DNA of 34,014 nucleotides from an uncultured Elusimicrobium sp. (GTDB taxonomy: Bacteria; Elusimicrobiota; Elusimicrobia; Elusimicrobiales; Elusimicrobiaceae), in NCBI GenBank assembly GCA_902766765.1, contig CACXER010000022.1:1-34014 (forward strand). The letters are read 5' to 3'. Positions 8,677 to 16,750 of this stretch are shown in pieces. Position 1 is the stretch's first letter; the number at the start of each line of letters is the position of its first letter. The translations under genes and the position numbers were made by a program. Below the pieces are notes generated by a model, which had not been told where the DNA came from, searched no databases, and saw only the letters and a program-made list of their open reading frames with translations.

Positions 8677-8703
8677 TTTCGCCACGCTGTTGGCGTGGCG
8701 AAA
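8677..8703 (-). terminator. Terminator of the nitroreductase gene (minus strand)
   Basis: A perfect 11-bp stem (8677-8687 with 8693-8703) has a 5-base loop, placed 4 bases after the stop codon. On the minus strand it is followed by the T-rich TTATTT. Confidence 0.7.
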
Positions 8704-8707
8704 CTGC

Positions 8708-9262
8708 CTATTTCTTATACTCGTTATAACTTACTAGTTCATCAAACGGTTTGCGGGCGTGAGGTTTATCCTGTGCGGCCTCCGGCGCCGGATATCCTAC
8801 CGCAATCAAGTGCTCTATTTTCTTATTTCCCGGCAGGTTGAAAAATTGGCCGGCTTTTTCCGAATTTAACCACCCAATCCAACACGTTCCCAGTCCTAAG
8901 TCCCACGCGCGCAAAACAAAATGCTCGCATGCGATCCCGTGGTCCACTAAATAAAATTCTGTTCGCCGTAAAAAACCGCCCAAGCGGCTGATAAAACTGC
9001 CCTTGTCCGATACTGCTGCCACGATGACGGGGGCATTAGCCACCCAAGCGCTCATTTTGTAAGCACCGCTAAAAGCCGCTTTGGCAAATTCTTCTTTGAC
9101 TTGCGGGTCGTCAATGACAATAAACTCCCACGGTTGGGAGTTGCACGCCGAAGGAGCGAGCCGTGCCGCCTCCAAACAGGCGTTGATTTTTTCCCGTTCT
9201 ACAGGTTTGTCTTGAAATTTACGCACGCTGTGACGCGTTGAAATTACTTGTTCCAGTTCCAT
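8708..9262 (-). CDS. Nitroreductase-family FMN oxidoreductase
   Basis: A 184-residue NAD(P)H-dependent flavoprotein of the nitroreductase superfamily. N-terminal ISTRHSVRKF binds the FMN phosphate, SACNSQPWEF near residue 38 is the usual second block, and LGTCWIGWL near 128 is the usual C-terminal one. The ATG at 9262 follows a good ribosome binding site (AAGGAGGG). The open frame continues upstream to 10021 but that part is antisense to dapF and is not coding. The gene is divergent from dapF, with only 58 bases between them. Physiological substrate unknown. Confidence 0.9.
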   Translation of the reverse strand: MELEQVISTRHSVRKFQDKPVEREKINACLEAARLAPSACNSQPWEFIVIDDPQVKEEFAKAAFSGAYKMSAWVANAPVIVAAVSDKGSFISRLGGFLRRTEFYLVDHGIACEHFVLRAWDLGLGTCWIGWLNSEKAGQFFNLPGNKKIEHLIAVGYPAPEAAQDKPHARKPFDELVSYNEYKK

Positions 9263-9308
9263 AATTCCCTCCTTTAAAATATAGTAGCAAAAAGGGCACG
9301 TTCTTTTA

Positions 9309-9320
9309 TAAAATAAAATT
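9309..9320 (+). promoter_or_regulatory. Candidate leaderless promoter of dapF
   Basis: TAAAAT at 9309-9314 ends exactly 6 bases before the dapF ATG, and there is no Shine-Dalgarno sequence. A transcript starting the usual 6-7 bases after the -10 would begin at or next to the A of the ATG. An overlapping TATAAA (9307-9312) is an alternative -10. No convincing -35 is visible. Confidence 0.5.
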
Positions 9321-10154
9321 ATGTATTTTACTAAGTACAACGGACTCGGAAACGATTTTGTATTTTTGGACGGGGCGGCCGCGTTGTCGGTTAAGAACCC
9401 GTCTCTTTTGGCACAAAACATCTGCGACCGCCGTTTAGGCGTGGGGGCAGATGGGCTTGTTTTATTACTTCCTTCGGCACGGGCTGATGTGCGTATGCGC
9501 ATTATCAATGCCGACGGCAGCGAAGCCGAAATGTGCGGCAATGCCTCGCGTTGTGTGCCGCTACATTTGTTGCGCCGCGGCATGTGTACCAAAAAAGAGA
9601 TTTCATTAGAAACGTTAGCCGGTATTATCCGCACAAAAATCATTGATGAGTCGTGTGGTTTAGTACAAGTAGATATGGGCCGCCCGCATTTACGGCGTGC
9701 CGAAATTCCCATTCTTGGCGCGGCGGACGACCAAGCCGTTGGTGTTCCGGTAGGGGTCGGTGGAAAAACGTTTTTTGGTACGGCGGTGTCTATGGGGAAT
9801 CCGCATTTTGTTATCTTTGTAGATGATGTGGAAGAAATTCCGTTAGAAAAATACGGCCCCGTAATTGAAACCCACTCGCTTTTCCCGCGTAAAACCAACG
9901 TGGAATTTGTGCAAGTGCTTAATAAGTATGCCATTCGTATGCGTGTGTGGGAACGCGGTGCCGGCGTGACCCGGGCGTGCGGAACAGGCGCGTGTGCGGC
10001 GGCGGTAGCCGGAGTGATCAATAGTAAAACGGCTGAAAAAATTACCGTTAAATTAGACGGTGGCGATTTGCAAATAGAGTGGCCCGGTCAACAACACGTA
10101 CTGATGACGGGGCTAGCGCAAGAAGTTTTTACCGGAGAATATAAAGATCTATGA
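9321..10154 (+). CDS. dapF: Diaminopimelate epimerase (DapF)
   Basis: DapF interconverts LL- and meso-diaminopimelate for peptidoglycan and lysine synthesis. The protein is 277 residues. It carries the substrate block GNDFVFLDG (10-18) and both catalytic Cys: C72 in [10 protein letters not shown] and C220 in [24 protein letters not shown] near 155 is the other family block. It overlaps dapL by 4 bp, so the enzyme making LL-diaminopimelate and the one epimerising it are coupled. The start lacks a ribosome binding site but has a -10-like element 6 bases upstream. Confidence 0.97.
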   Translation: MYFTKYNGLGNDFVFLDGAAALSVKNPSLLAQNICDRRLGVGADGLVLLLPSARADVRMRIINADGSEAEMCGNASRCVPLHLLRRGMCTKKEISLETLAGIIRTKIIDESCGLVQVDMGRPHLRRAEIPILGAADDQAVGVPVGVGGKTFFGTAVSMGNPHFVIFVDDVEEIPLEKYGPVIETHSLFPRKTNVEFVQVLNKYAIRMRVWERGAGVTRACGTGACAAAVAGVINSKTAEKITVKLDGGDLQIEWPGQQHVLMTGLAQEVFTGEYKDL

Positions 10155-11380
10155 CGGCTGTCAATGAACACTATTTAAAATTACAGGGCAGTTATTTATT
10201 TTCTACGATTGCCAAAAAGGTAGCCGCATATAAAGAAGCCCACCCAAAGGAGCAAGTAATCAGTTTAGGTATTGGCGACGTGTCTCAGCCGCTTGTTCCG
10301 GCGGTGGTGGAAGCGTTACACCGTGCGTGTGACGAAATGGGCAAGGCCGAAACATTCCGCGGTTACGGGCCCGAACAAGGGTATGCGTTTTTGCGCGAAG
10401 CCATTTTACAAGGCGATTATGTGTCTTACGGGATTGAATTATCTGCCGACGAGATTTTTGTAAGTGACGGGGCCAAAAGTGACGTGGCGAATTTTCAGGA
10501 ATTATTTTCCGTGTCAACCAAGGTGGCCTTACAAGATCCGGTGTACCCCGTTTATTTGGATACGAACGTCATGGCCGGCCGCACGGGAACGTATCAAAAC
10601 GGCCGTTACGGTAATTTGATTTATTTGCCGTGTACGGCGGAAAATAATTTTGCCGCGGCATTGCCTAAGGAGCACGCGGATGTTATCTATTTATGTTCGC
10701 CCAATAACCCTACCGGAACGGCGCTTACGAAAGCCCAATTGCAACGGTGGGTGGATTATGCGCGCGAACATAATAGTATTATCTTATATGATTCGGCGTA
10801 TGAGGCGTATATCACTCAGGAAGATGTACCGCATTCCATTTATGAAGTTCCCGGGGCTAAGCAAGTAGCGGTGGAATTTCGTTCGTTCTCCAAAACGGCG
10901 GGATTTACCGGCACACGTTGTGCGTATACTGTGGTACCCAAAGGTGTGCAGGTTACGTCGAAAGAGGGCACAAAAATCAGTTTACAGCAATTATGGTTAC
11001 GGCGTCAGACCACTAAATTTAATGGGGTGCCGTATATCGTGCAACGCGCGGCGGAAGCCGTTTATTCGCCGCAAGGCCGCACCCAAACGCAAGCGGTAAT
11101 TGCTACGTACCAACAAAATGCCCAAGTGATTTTATCAGCACTTCGGCAAGCGGGTATCACGGCGTATGGCGGGGAAAACGCCCCCTATATTTGGTTAAAA
11201 ACGCCGAAAGGGTTAGATTCTTGGTCATTTTTTGATAAACTATTAAATGAAGGGCAAGTTGTCGGTACGCCCGGTGTTGGATTCGGTGCGTGCGGGGAAG
11301 GATATTTCCGCTTGACTGCTTTTAATACGCCGGAACTAACGCGTAAAGCCGCTGAGCGGGTGGCCAAATTACAATTTTAA
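10151..11380 (+). CDS. dapL: LL-diaminopimelate aminotransferase (DapL)
   Basis: DapL converts tetrahydrodipicolinate directly to LL-diaminopimelate with glutamate as amino donor, bypassing the acylated intermediates of the dapD/dapC/dapE route. The protein is 409 residues. Diagnostic blocks are [11 protein letters not shown] (38-48), [14 protein letters not shown] near 72, [12 protein letters not shown] near 105, SPNNPTGT (183-190), and the PLP Lys K248 in [15 protein letters not shown]. This fits the route known in Chlamydiae, Elusimicrobia, plants and some other bacteria. Its start overlaps the dapF stop (ATGA). Thirteen bases separate it from the following pilin-like gene, which has its own strong ribosome binding site, so read-through is possible. 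Confidence 0.97.
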   Translation: MTAVNEHYLKLQGSYLFSTIAKKVAAYKEAHPKEQVISLGIGDVSQPLVPAVVEALHRACDEMGKAETFRGYGPEQGYAFLREAILQGDYVSYGIELSADEIFVSDGAKSDVANFQELFSVSTKVALQDPVYPVYLDTNVMAGRTGTYQNGRYGNLIYLPCTAENNFAAALPKEHADVIYLCSPNNPTGTALTKAQLQRWVDYAREHNSIILYDSAYEAYITQEDVPHSIYEVPGAKQVAVEFRSFSKTAGFTGTRCAYTVVPKGVQVTSKEGTKISLQQLWLRRQTTKFNGVPYIVQRAAEAVYSPQGRTQTQAVIATYQQNAQVILSALRQAGITAYGGENAPYIWLKTPKGLDSWSFFDKLLNEGQVVGTPGVGFGACGEGYFRLTAFNTPELTRKAAERVAKLQF

Positions 11381-11393
11381 TAAGGAGCAACCT

Positions 11394-11924
11394 ATGAATA
11401 AACAAGGTTTTACATTGATGGAATTACTTATCACGGTGCTGATTTTGGGCATTTTGACATCCGTGGCGGTGCCGCAATATACGCGCAGTTTGGAGCGCTC
11501 TCGTGCAACGGAAGCCATGACCGGGCTCAAGGCATTAAATGATGCCGTCTATGCGTACGCAGCCGAGCGGGACTCTTCCGAAATGTGCCCGAAGTCTTTT
11601 CGCAAATTGTTGATTAGTTTGCCGGGCGAGATTAGCGAGGATGGTTCTACTATTACTACGAAAGATTTTGTGTACACATTGGGCGGGGCTACGGGTGCCC
11701 TGGTGCCGGGGACGGATTGCCCGGGAGTGCTGGCTACCCGACGCGGGGGGAGTAAATATGACTATATTATTTGGAACCCTTACGTGGTAGGTACTGCCGG
11801 GAAGGGCACGTCTCTGGCGTGCACGAGTCCGGGGGGAGTGGCTACCAGTTTGGCGATATGTGAGTCGCTTAACCTGTATACGGTCAATACCTCTCCGTAT
11901 GCGTCACCGGAGAACCCGGAATAG
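11394..11924 (+). CDS. Type IV pilin-like protein 1
   Basis: A 176-residue protein with a class III prepilin leader: MNKQG, then FTLMELLITVLILGILTSVA, with Glu at mature position 5 and a hydrophobic N-terminal helix. It continues with VPQYTRSLERSRATEAM, the usual amphipathic part of the helix. The globular C-terminal domain has several Cys (EMCPKS, TDCPGV, LACTS, AICES) and is not one I recognise. Such proteins are processed by a prepilin peptidase and act as major or minor pilins or pseudopilins. A strong AAGGAGC precedes the ATG. The function of this particular copy is unknown. Confidence 0.92.
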   Translation: MNKQGFTLMELLITVLILGILTSVAVPQYTRSLERSRATEAMTGLKALNDAVYAYAAERDSSEMCPKSFRKLLISLPGEISEDGSTITTKDFVYTLGGATGALVPGTDCPGVLATRRGGSKYDYIIWNPYVVGTAGKGTSLACTSPGGVATSLAICESLNLYTVNTSPYASPENPE

Positions 11925-11950
11925 GGAGATTAAATTCCCTATTGATTTTT
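11920..11950 (+). terminator. Terminator after pilin-like gene 1
   Basis: An 8-bp stem (11920-11927 with 11936-11943) with an 8-base loop is followed by GATTTTT. The first arm overlaps the stop codon. Confidence 0.65.
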
Positions 11951-11969
11951 CCACAATTTTAGTTAAAAT
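11942..11969 (+). promoter_or_regulatory. Promoter of the Cys-rich protein gene
   Basis: TTGATT (11942-11947) lies 16 bases before TAAAAT (11964-11969). This gives a leader of about 33 bases with AAGGAG ahead of the ATG at 12009. The -35 overlaps the tail of the preceding terminator. Confidence 0.5.
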
Positions 11970-12008
11970 ATATATAGGGACATTTTGAAATTATAAGGAG
12001 TCTTGTTT

Positions 12009-13454
12009 ATGAAAAAAATTCTCATAGGGTTGTTTTTGTTTTCGTCGTTACCTACCTGGGCGGCTACTCAAAATAAAGTTAGCATGGTTACTTTCTTCCC
12101 AGTGCCTTATGTGGCCTACAGTAATGTGTCTGTAGCCAAAGAAATGGATATTGGTTTAACGGGACAGAATTGTTCGTTGACGTTAGGAAGTACAGGATTA
12201 AGTTCTCGTCCGCTTGAGGTTGCCAATACCAACGTAACAAACGGTGCGTTATTTTTAGGTGGTAATGGGGCCGTTTCTACCACGGGGCAAGTTGTGTTAG
12301 GTTCCGCTTCTTCCGCATGGGACGGGGTGGCTCACTTAGATTTTGCCAGAAACTTAGGTGTCGGTACGGTAAACGGAGCGACCAGTTTAAATACGTCCGA
12401 ATTACATGTTTCTACTTTAAATCTTTTTGGTCGGACGTTCCCCACTTGTAACGTAAACGGGGATCATACCATTTCTTGGGCGGAATTAGCCCTGGGGCCT
12501 AATAAAGACAAAAAGGAAGTTTACCTGGTTTGTGGCCCTATTCCGACCGATTGTCCTGCCAGTACTAAACCGAGCGAGACGTGTACGTGCTCCAACCCGG
12601 CGGCAACCGGGTCGAAAGTGGTAACATGTAATGCTTCTACGGGTACTTGGACAGAAGGACAGTGTACCTGTGCTTGCCCGTTGGAGCAAAAGCCGGATGA
12701 TCCGTCCAACGGTGCTTACTACGTAGAAGGACAACAATGCTCGTGCGCCGGTGCCGGATCCAAGGGAACGAAGCATATTATCAGTAGTGCAACGTGTAAT
12801 TTGAATACGGGCTATTGGTCGGTTTCTACCCAGTGCACCAACTGCAAATGCCGCAAAGTATCAGACAATTACCAATTTAGTTATGTGGCGAGCGGTACCA
12901 CGGACACGGAAAACTGCGAAATATCCGGTTACACTCGAAGCAGTAACGACCCTATAGCGCTTTTTGCAAATAGTTCCAAATGTACAGGTGCCAATGGCGG
13001 AACTCGTACGCGCACTTGCCAAACGGACGGTTCTTGGTCAAGTTGGGGCTCTTGTTCTAACACGAGACAGTGCTGTTCCAACTCCACGAAACCTTCGCCG
13101 ACTGCCACGAATGGAATTTGGAATTGTTACGGTTGTTATAAAGAGCCGACCCAAGCTGCAGACCCTAATCCCAAGGATAAGCCAGATCCGCGTTATGGGT
13201 ACAATCCGCAAGGCACTCAGTTCTCGTTCTATTATGCATCCAATGGCCCTGGTAATGGATATTGTACGAGAGCGAAAAACGCGTCCTCTGCTGCTTCTCA
13301 TTGGGGGAGTGGCGAGTGTGATGCTGTGAAGAAAGTAGGGCCTGCTGTGTTCTGCTACCATGGTAATTGGGTCGATGCGGGTGGCGCGTGCGCCATATTG
13401 TATCCGAGCCTTGGAATTTCGGAAGGGTACATATTTACGGAAGTAAATTGTTAG
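12009..13454 (+). CDS. Large Cys-rich secreted protein with repeated C-x-G-x-W-x-C modules
   Basis: Family not recognised. The ATG at 12009 is preferred over TTG at 12003 because AAGGAG lies 8 bases before it; the product is 481 residues. A signal peptide (MKKILIGLFLFSSLPTWA) is followed by a hydrophobic FFPVPYVAY motif (29-37). Next comes a Gly/Ser/Thr/Asn-rich, beta-like region (40-140), then a loop resembling an EF-hand or dockerin calcium site (NVNGDHTISWAE, 148-159). From residue 180 on it is Cys-rich. At least four short modules share the pattern Cys, Gly, Trp, Cys: near 207-219, 263-276, 337-349 and 449-461. The third (GTRTRTC...WSSWGSC) superficially resembles a thrombospondin type 1 repeat. 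The last residue is Cys. It follows a pilin-like gene but has its own promoter and terminator. It is probably a disulfide-bonded surface or adhesion protein. Confidence 0.75.
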   Translation: MKKILIGLFLFSSLPTWAATQNKVSMVTFFPVPYVAYSNVSVAKEMDIGLTGQNCSLTLGSTGLSSRPLEVANTNVTNGALFLGGNGAVSTTGQVVLGSASSAWDGVAHLDFARNLGVGTVNGATSLNTSELHVSTLNLFGRTFPTCNVNGDHTISWAELALGPNKDKKEVYLVCGPIPTDCPASTKPSETCTCSNPAATGSKVVTCNASTGTWTEGQCTCACPLEQKPDDPSNGAYYVEGQQCSCAGAGSKGTKHIISSATCNLNTGYWSVSTQCTNCKCRKVSDNYQFSYVASGTTDTENCEISGYTRSSNDPIALFANSSKCTGANGGTRTRTCQTDGSWSSWGSCSNTRQCCSNSTKPSPTATNGIWNCYGCYKEPTQAADPNPKDKPDPRYGYNPQGTQFSFYYASNGPGNGYCTRAKNASSAASHWGSGECDAVKKVGPAVFCYHGNWVDAGGACAILYPSLGISEGYIFTEVNC

Positions 13455-13470
13455 TTTGTGGTCGTGTTAT

Positions 13471-13502
13471 AAAAGGCCGGGGAGTGTATCCCCGGCCTTT
13501 TT
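13471..13502 (+). terminator. Terminator after the Cys-rich protein gene
   Basis: A perfect 13-bp GC-rich stem (13471-13483 with 13489-13501) with a 5-base loop runs into Ts. Confidence 0.92.
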
Positions 13503-13549
13503 ACGTGATAGGTTTCATCCCGTCCGGAAATGACTTTGCTGAAAGTATG

Positions 13550-13580
13550 CAAAAACCCCGTGCGCTAATGCGCCCGGGGT
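13550..13580 (-). terminator. Terminator of the kdsA-lpt operon (minus strand)
   Basis: Arms 13555-13565 and 13570-13580 pair with a single T/C mismatch around a TAAT loop. On the minus strand the hairpin is followed by five Ts. It is distinct from the plus-strand terminator 50 bases to the left, so each convergent unit has its own. The rest of the gap 13502-13621 shows no gene. Confidence 0.85.
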
Positions 13581-13621
13581 GTAATATAGCGGTTTTAGGT
13601 CTTACGCCCGTGCGGCAAGCA

Positions 13622-14341
13622 CTACATTTTGAAGTCTTCGCCTAAATATAAGCGGCGTGCATTGGCATCGTTGAGTAGTGTGTTTTGGTCGCCCTCTACT
13701 AAGATTTTACCGTCATAGATAAGGTAGGCGCGTTCCGTTAGCGGCAGCGTTTCGCGCACGTTGTGATCGGTGATTAAAACGCCGATGCCTTTATCCTTGA
13801 GTTTAAAAATCATTTGGCGTAAATCCGCCACCGTAATGGGGTCAATCCCTACAAACGGTTCATCCAATAAAATGATTTTCGGGTTACTGATCATACAGCG
13901 TGCAATTTCCATACGCCGTTTTTCACCGCCGGACAATGTCCACGCTTTTTGTTTGGCCAGTTTCGTAAGGCCAAACTCGTTTAATAATTCGTCCACGCGG
14001 TTTTTTTGTGCTTTCTTGTCTTCGGAAATACGTTCCAAGACGGCCAGTAAATTTTCTTCTACGGTAAGTCCTTTAAAAATGGTGGGTTCTTGCGCCAAAT
14101 AGCCCAGCCCGTGGCGGGCACGTTCATACATGGGCAAAGCGGTTACTTCGTCATCGTCAATAAAAACACGTCCGGAGGTGGGGCGGATAAATCCTACCAT
14201 CATGTAAAACGAGGTAGTTTTTCCGGCGCCGTTGGGGCCGAGCAGCCCGACAATTTCTCCCGAGCGGACATGAATGTCCACGCCTTTTACGACCATGCGG
14301 TCTTTATATACTTTTACAATTTGTTCGCTACGTAGTTGCAT
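13622..14341 (-). CDS. lptB: LPS export ABC transporter ATPase (LptB)
   Basis: A 239-residue ATPase that powers lipopolysaccharide extraction from the inner membrane with LptF/LptG, which are not in this window. Walker A is GPNGAGKTTSFYMMVG (around 34-49), the signature LSGGEKRRMEIARC near 137, and Walker B plus the LptB-typical LLDEPFVGIDP near 158. ITDHNVRETL holds the switch His. The length and the MMVGFIRP segment match LptB closely. It is the last gene of a minus-strand operon after kdsA, lptC and lptA, starting 8 bases after the lptA stop, with AGAGGA as ribosome binding site. Confidence 0.96.
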   Translation of the reverse strand: MQLRSEQIVKVYKDRMVVKGVDIHVRSGEIVGLLGPNGAGKTTSFYMMVGFIRPTSGRVFIDDDEVTALPMYERARHGLGYLAQEPTIFKGLTVEENLLAVLERISEDKKAQKNRVDELLNEFGLTKLAKQKAWTLSGGEKRRMEIARCMISNPKIILLDEPFVGIDPITVADLRQMIFKLKDKGIGVLITDHNVRETLPLTERAYLIYDGKILVEGDQNTLLNDANARRLYLGEDFKM

Positions 14342-14349
14342 AATATCCT

Positions 14350-15252
14350 CTAAAATCTCGTATTGAGTTTAGTGTCATTGATCTGGGGTGACACGAGCCA
14401 CCCTTGTACTTTTCCTTTTAAATCCACGCGTTGTCCGGCGGCATCGCTTTGCACGTTATCGGCAATAACCGCAAAAGTGCCCTGTTCGCTTGTCCCTTGT
14501 AACAAGGGCCGGTCGCCATACGCATACGAAGCGTTATTTTGCCCGTCATAAATCATGGTATCGGCCGCAAGGGTGCGTTTCCCGTCGGACAAAGTAGCAT
14601 CCCCTTCTAACAAAATGTAATCTTGCAGTTGCTTGACGGTTGCTTTTTGGGCGGTAATGGTTTGTGTGCCGTTGGGCGCTTCGCGCTCTATGTGTACGTC
14701 TTTTTCCAACACATAAATCTTTTGATTTAAATCAAAGTGTGCTTTGCGTGCGGTGGCGGTGGTCGTTTGATTTTTTTCATCGCGGAATACGAGCGTAATG
14801 AAGTTTTTGCCACGGGCGGAGAGGTTGCCGCGTTGGGTGCGGTAGTTGTAAAAACCGTTATCGGCTTGGGCCTGATAAAAGGCACCGTCGGGGTTATTTT
14901 GCCGCAGAAACACATTTCCCTTGGCCGAGAAAGTAGATTTGGCGCGGTCAGATAACGCGTAATCCGACCGGAAAATATAGGTACCGTTATCGTAGGAAAC
15001 GTGGCCGATAAATTCTTCTTGCGATTTGTCTTTGTAAATTACCCAACTATCACTTTGCACCAACCCTCCTAAGGTGGCAGGGAGTTCTTGAACGGCTAAT
15101 TTTTTGGGAGCCAGTGATTTTTTGGCTTGTGAAAGAGTCGCCTTCGGATGAATGGTAACAGGGGCGGGGGTTTCTATTTTTACGGCGTGACACGCTCCCA
15201 TCCACAGGAGGGTGGGTAGAATGATGAAGATAGAAAGCGGGCGTTTTACCAT
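14350..15252 (-). CDS. LptA/OstA-like LPS transport protein, predicted lipoprotein
   Basis: I chose the ATG at 15252 (300 residues); a TTG at 15258 overlapping the upstream stop is also possible. An N-terminal signal with lipobox-like WMGAC (Cys21) is followed by a Pro/Thr/Lys-rich linker. Repeated beta segments of the OstA/LptA jelly-roll type come next, for example YIFRSDYALSDRAKSTF, KGNVFLRQNNPDGAFYQAQA, LEKDVHIERE, LLEGDATLSDGKRTLAAD and DLKGKVQGWLV. LptA forms the periplasmic bridge that carries lipopolysaccharide to the outer membrane. E. coli LptA is about 185 residues and soluble, so this copy is long and apparently membrane-anchored. It lies between lptC and lptB. Confidence 0.82.
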   Translation of the reverse strand: MVKRPLSIFIILPTLLWMGACHAVKIETPAPVTIHPKATLSQAKKSLAPKKLAVQELPATLGGLVQSDSWVIYKDKSQEEFIGHVSYDNGTYIFRSDYALSDRAKSTFSAKGNVFLRQNNPDGAFYQAQADNGFYNYRTQRGNLSARGKNFITLVFRDEKNQTTTATARKAHFDLNQKIYVLEKDVHIEREAPNGTQTITAQKATVKQLQDYILLEGDATLSDGKRTLAADTMIYDGQNNASYAYGDRPLLQGTSEQGTFAVIADNVQSDAAGQRVDLKGKVQGWLVSPQINDTKLNTRF

Positions 15253-15254
15253 AA

Positions 15255-15782
15255 TCAACGTTTCAATTCGCTTGCCTGTTGGGGTAAGCGGGTGCTCTGT
15301 TTTTTCAGTTCAATGCGGGTGAGTTTAGAATTGGTTTCAATCCCGCCGCGCGCGACCGATTTGGCGGTGCCGCGCGTAATAGTTGTTTTTTGGTCCGACC
15401 AAATCCGGTCATTATTTACGTCGTAGAAAAAGCGTTCTGTGGTAATAAGCGTTCGCTCGGTGAGCGAGTTGACTTGCGCATTCCCTTCAATGGTAACGAG
15501 TTTTTGGTTATAGTCAAAAGTTCCGCTCTCTCCGCTCACGCGGGCACTATCCTGCCCGTTTTGTTTAAGCAGCAACTCCGGATTTTTCAAGGTGGCGCTG
15601 GTAAGATCGGCGAAGTCCACGGCATCGGCTGTCAGTACCCATTGTTTTTGATTGTCTTTGGATTCAAAAATGGAAACGCGGTTGGCAATCTGCACACCGG
15701 CGTTATCGTCGGGTGAGAAAGTTTCCGGTTTTGCGCACGCCGCGAGTAAACAAAGGGCGCAAAATAGAATTGAATTTTTCAT
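15255..15782 (-). CDS. lptC: LptC-like LPS export protein, lipoprotein form
   Basis: A 175-residue protein with a lipoprotein signal (LLAACAKPE, Cys16) followed by an OstA/LptC-type beta domain. Recognisable steps are KQWVLTADAVDFAD, ATLKNPELLLKQNG, SGESGTFDYNQKLVTIEGNAQV and LITTERFFYDVNNDRIWSD, the characteristic order of LptC (YrbK). LptC receives lipopolysaccharide from LptBFG and passes it to LptA. The E. coli protein is anchored by a transmembrane helix; here a lipid anchor seems to replace it. The gene lies between kdsA and the LptA-like gene, with its stop next to the following start. Confidence 0.85.
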   Translation of the reverse strand: MKNSILFCALCLLAACAKPETFSPDDNAGVQIANRVSIFESKDNQKQWVLTADAVDFADLTSATLKNPELLLKQNGQDSARVSGESGTFDYNQKLVTIEGNAQVNSLTERTLITTERFFYDVNNDRIWSDQKTTITRGTAKSVARGGIETNSKLTRIELKKQSTRLPQQASELKR

Positions 15783-15809
15783 ACGCGTTTCTTCCTGGTC
15801 GACGGCGTT

Positions 15810-16637
15810 TTATTTAAAACGTTTCACTACGTCGTCAATCTTGCATAACTGACGTACCATTTGGGTAGTTAGTTTGAAATCTAGCGAGTTGGGCCCGTCG
15901 GATAGTGCTTGTTGCGGAATAGGGTGCACTTCAAAAAATACCCCCGCAATCCCCAAAGCCGTTGCGGCACGGGCAAGCACAGGGGCCATTTCACGGTTGC
16001 CACCCGTGCTCTTGCCTAACGCACCCGGTTGTTGCACCGAGTGGGTGGCATCAAAAATGACGGGATAGCCAAATTGTTTCATGACTTCTAAGGAACGCAT
16101 ATCTACCACTAAATCGCCGTACCCAAACGAGGCACCGCGTTCGGTCAGTAAAATACGGTGATTGCCGCGCGATTCTATCTTTTTAATCACATATTCCATG
16201 GCGGCCGGCGCCAAGAATTGACCTTTCTTTACATTGACAACGCGTCCGGTGTCGGCACATGCCAATACCAAGTCGGTTTGGCGGCATAAAAACGCCGGAA
16301 TTTGCAACACGTCTGCCACTTGGGCCGCTTCTTCGGCTTGCCACGGTTCGTGTACGTCTACAAGGAGGGGTAATCCGGTCATTTTTTTGGCTTTTTCCAA
16401 AATGGCAAGGCCCTTGGATAACCCCGGGCCGCGGTACGCGTCCAGCGAAGTTCGGTTGGCCTTATCAAAGGAGGCCTTCAAAATAAAAGGGTGGTGAAAA
16501 GGGGCCAAAATTTGCTTGAGTTTTTTGGCGGTATCTAGATAATGTTTTTCGCTTTCGATGACGCACGTCCCCGCCATAAATGCCAGCGGGCGTGTGTTGG
16601 AAAGCCGATAATTACCAATTTGAATAGTTTTTTGCAT
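15810..16637 (-). CDS. kdsA: 3-deoxy-8-phosphooctulonate synthase (KdsA), metal-dependent type
   Basis: KdsA condenses phosphoenolpyruvate with arabinose 5-phosphate to make Kdo-8-phosphate for the lipopolysaccharide inner core. The ATG at 16637 gives 275 residues; an upstream in-frame TTG at 16655 would add six unlikely residues. Family blocks are KASFDKANRTS, RGPGLSKGLAIL, DVHEPWQ, LTERGASFGYGDLVVDMRS and FDATHSVQQPG. Cys25 in GTCVIESE occupies the position where metal-dependent KdsA enzymes carry a Cys ligand and the E. coli type carries Asn. FDATHS, FFEVHP and DGPNSLDF can supply the His, Glu and Asp ligands. First gene of the operon with lptC, lptA and lptB. Confidence 0.96.
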   Translation of the reverse strand: MQKTIQIGNYRLSNTRPLAFMAGTCVIESEKHYLDTAKKLKQILAPFHHPFILKASFDKANRTSLDAYRGPGLSKGLAILEKAKKMTGLPLLVDVHEPWQAEEAAQVADVLQIPAFLCRQTDLVLACADTGRVVNVKKGQFLAPAAMEYVIKKIESRGNHRILLTERGASFGYGDLVVDMRSLEVMKQFGYPVIFDATHSVQQPGALGKSTGGNREMAPVLARAATALGIAGVFFEVHPIPQQALSDGPNSLDFKLTTQMVRQLCKIDDVVKRFK

Positions 16638-16645
16638 ATAGTTAA

Positions 16646-16654
16646 ATAATAGCA
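16646..16654 (-). promoter_or_regulatory. Candidate promoter of kdsA with nearly no leader
   Basis: On the minus strand, TGC-TATTAT forms an extended -10 ending 8 bases before the kdsA ATG. No Shine-Dalgarno sequence is present, so the transcript would start within about one or two bases of the start codon. Confidence 0.45.
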
Positions 16655-16750
16655 AATTTTACACCTTTTCTTTTAGGATCTTGCGGGGAAAAACTTGTTT
16701 TTGCGGTGCGGTATTTTATACCATAAAGAAAACATATTACGGGAGGTTGT

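Noticed and set aside
9263-10021. Long N-terminal extension of the nitroreductase open frame (437 residues in total)
   Set aside because: It is wholly antisense to dapF, low in family-like sequence, and a strong ribosome binding site sits before the ATG at 9262, where the nitroreductase domain begins.
13005-13080. Thrombospondin type 1 domain in the Cys-rich protein
   Set aside because: Only the short core (TRTRTC and WSSWGSC) matches and the order is not that of a full domain. I treat it as one of several small C/G/W/C modules.
13455-13621. Paired GC-rich hairpins as a structured small RNA
   Set aside because: Each hairpin is followed by a T run on the strand of its adjacent gene, so they are two opposed terminators between convergent units. 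No promoter is evident between them.
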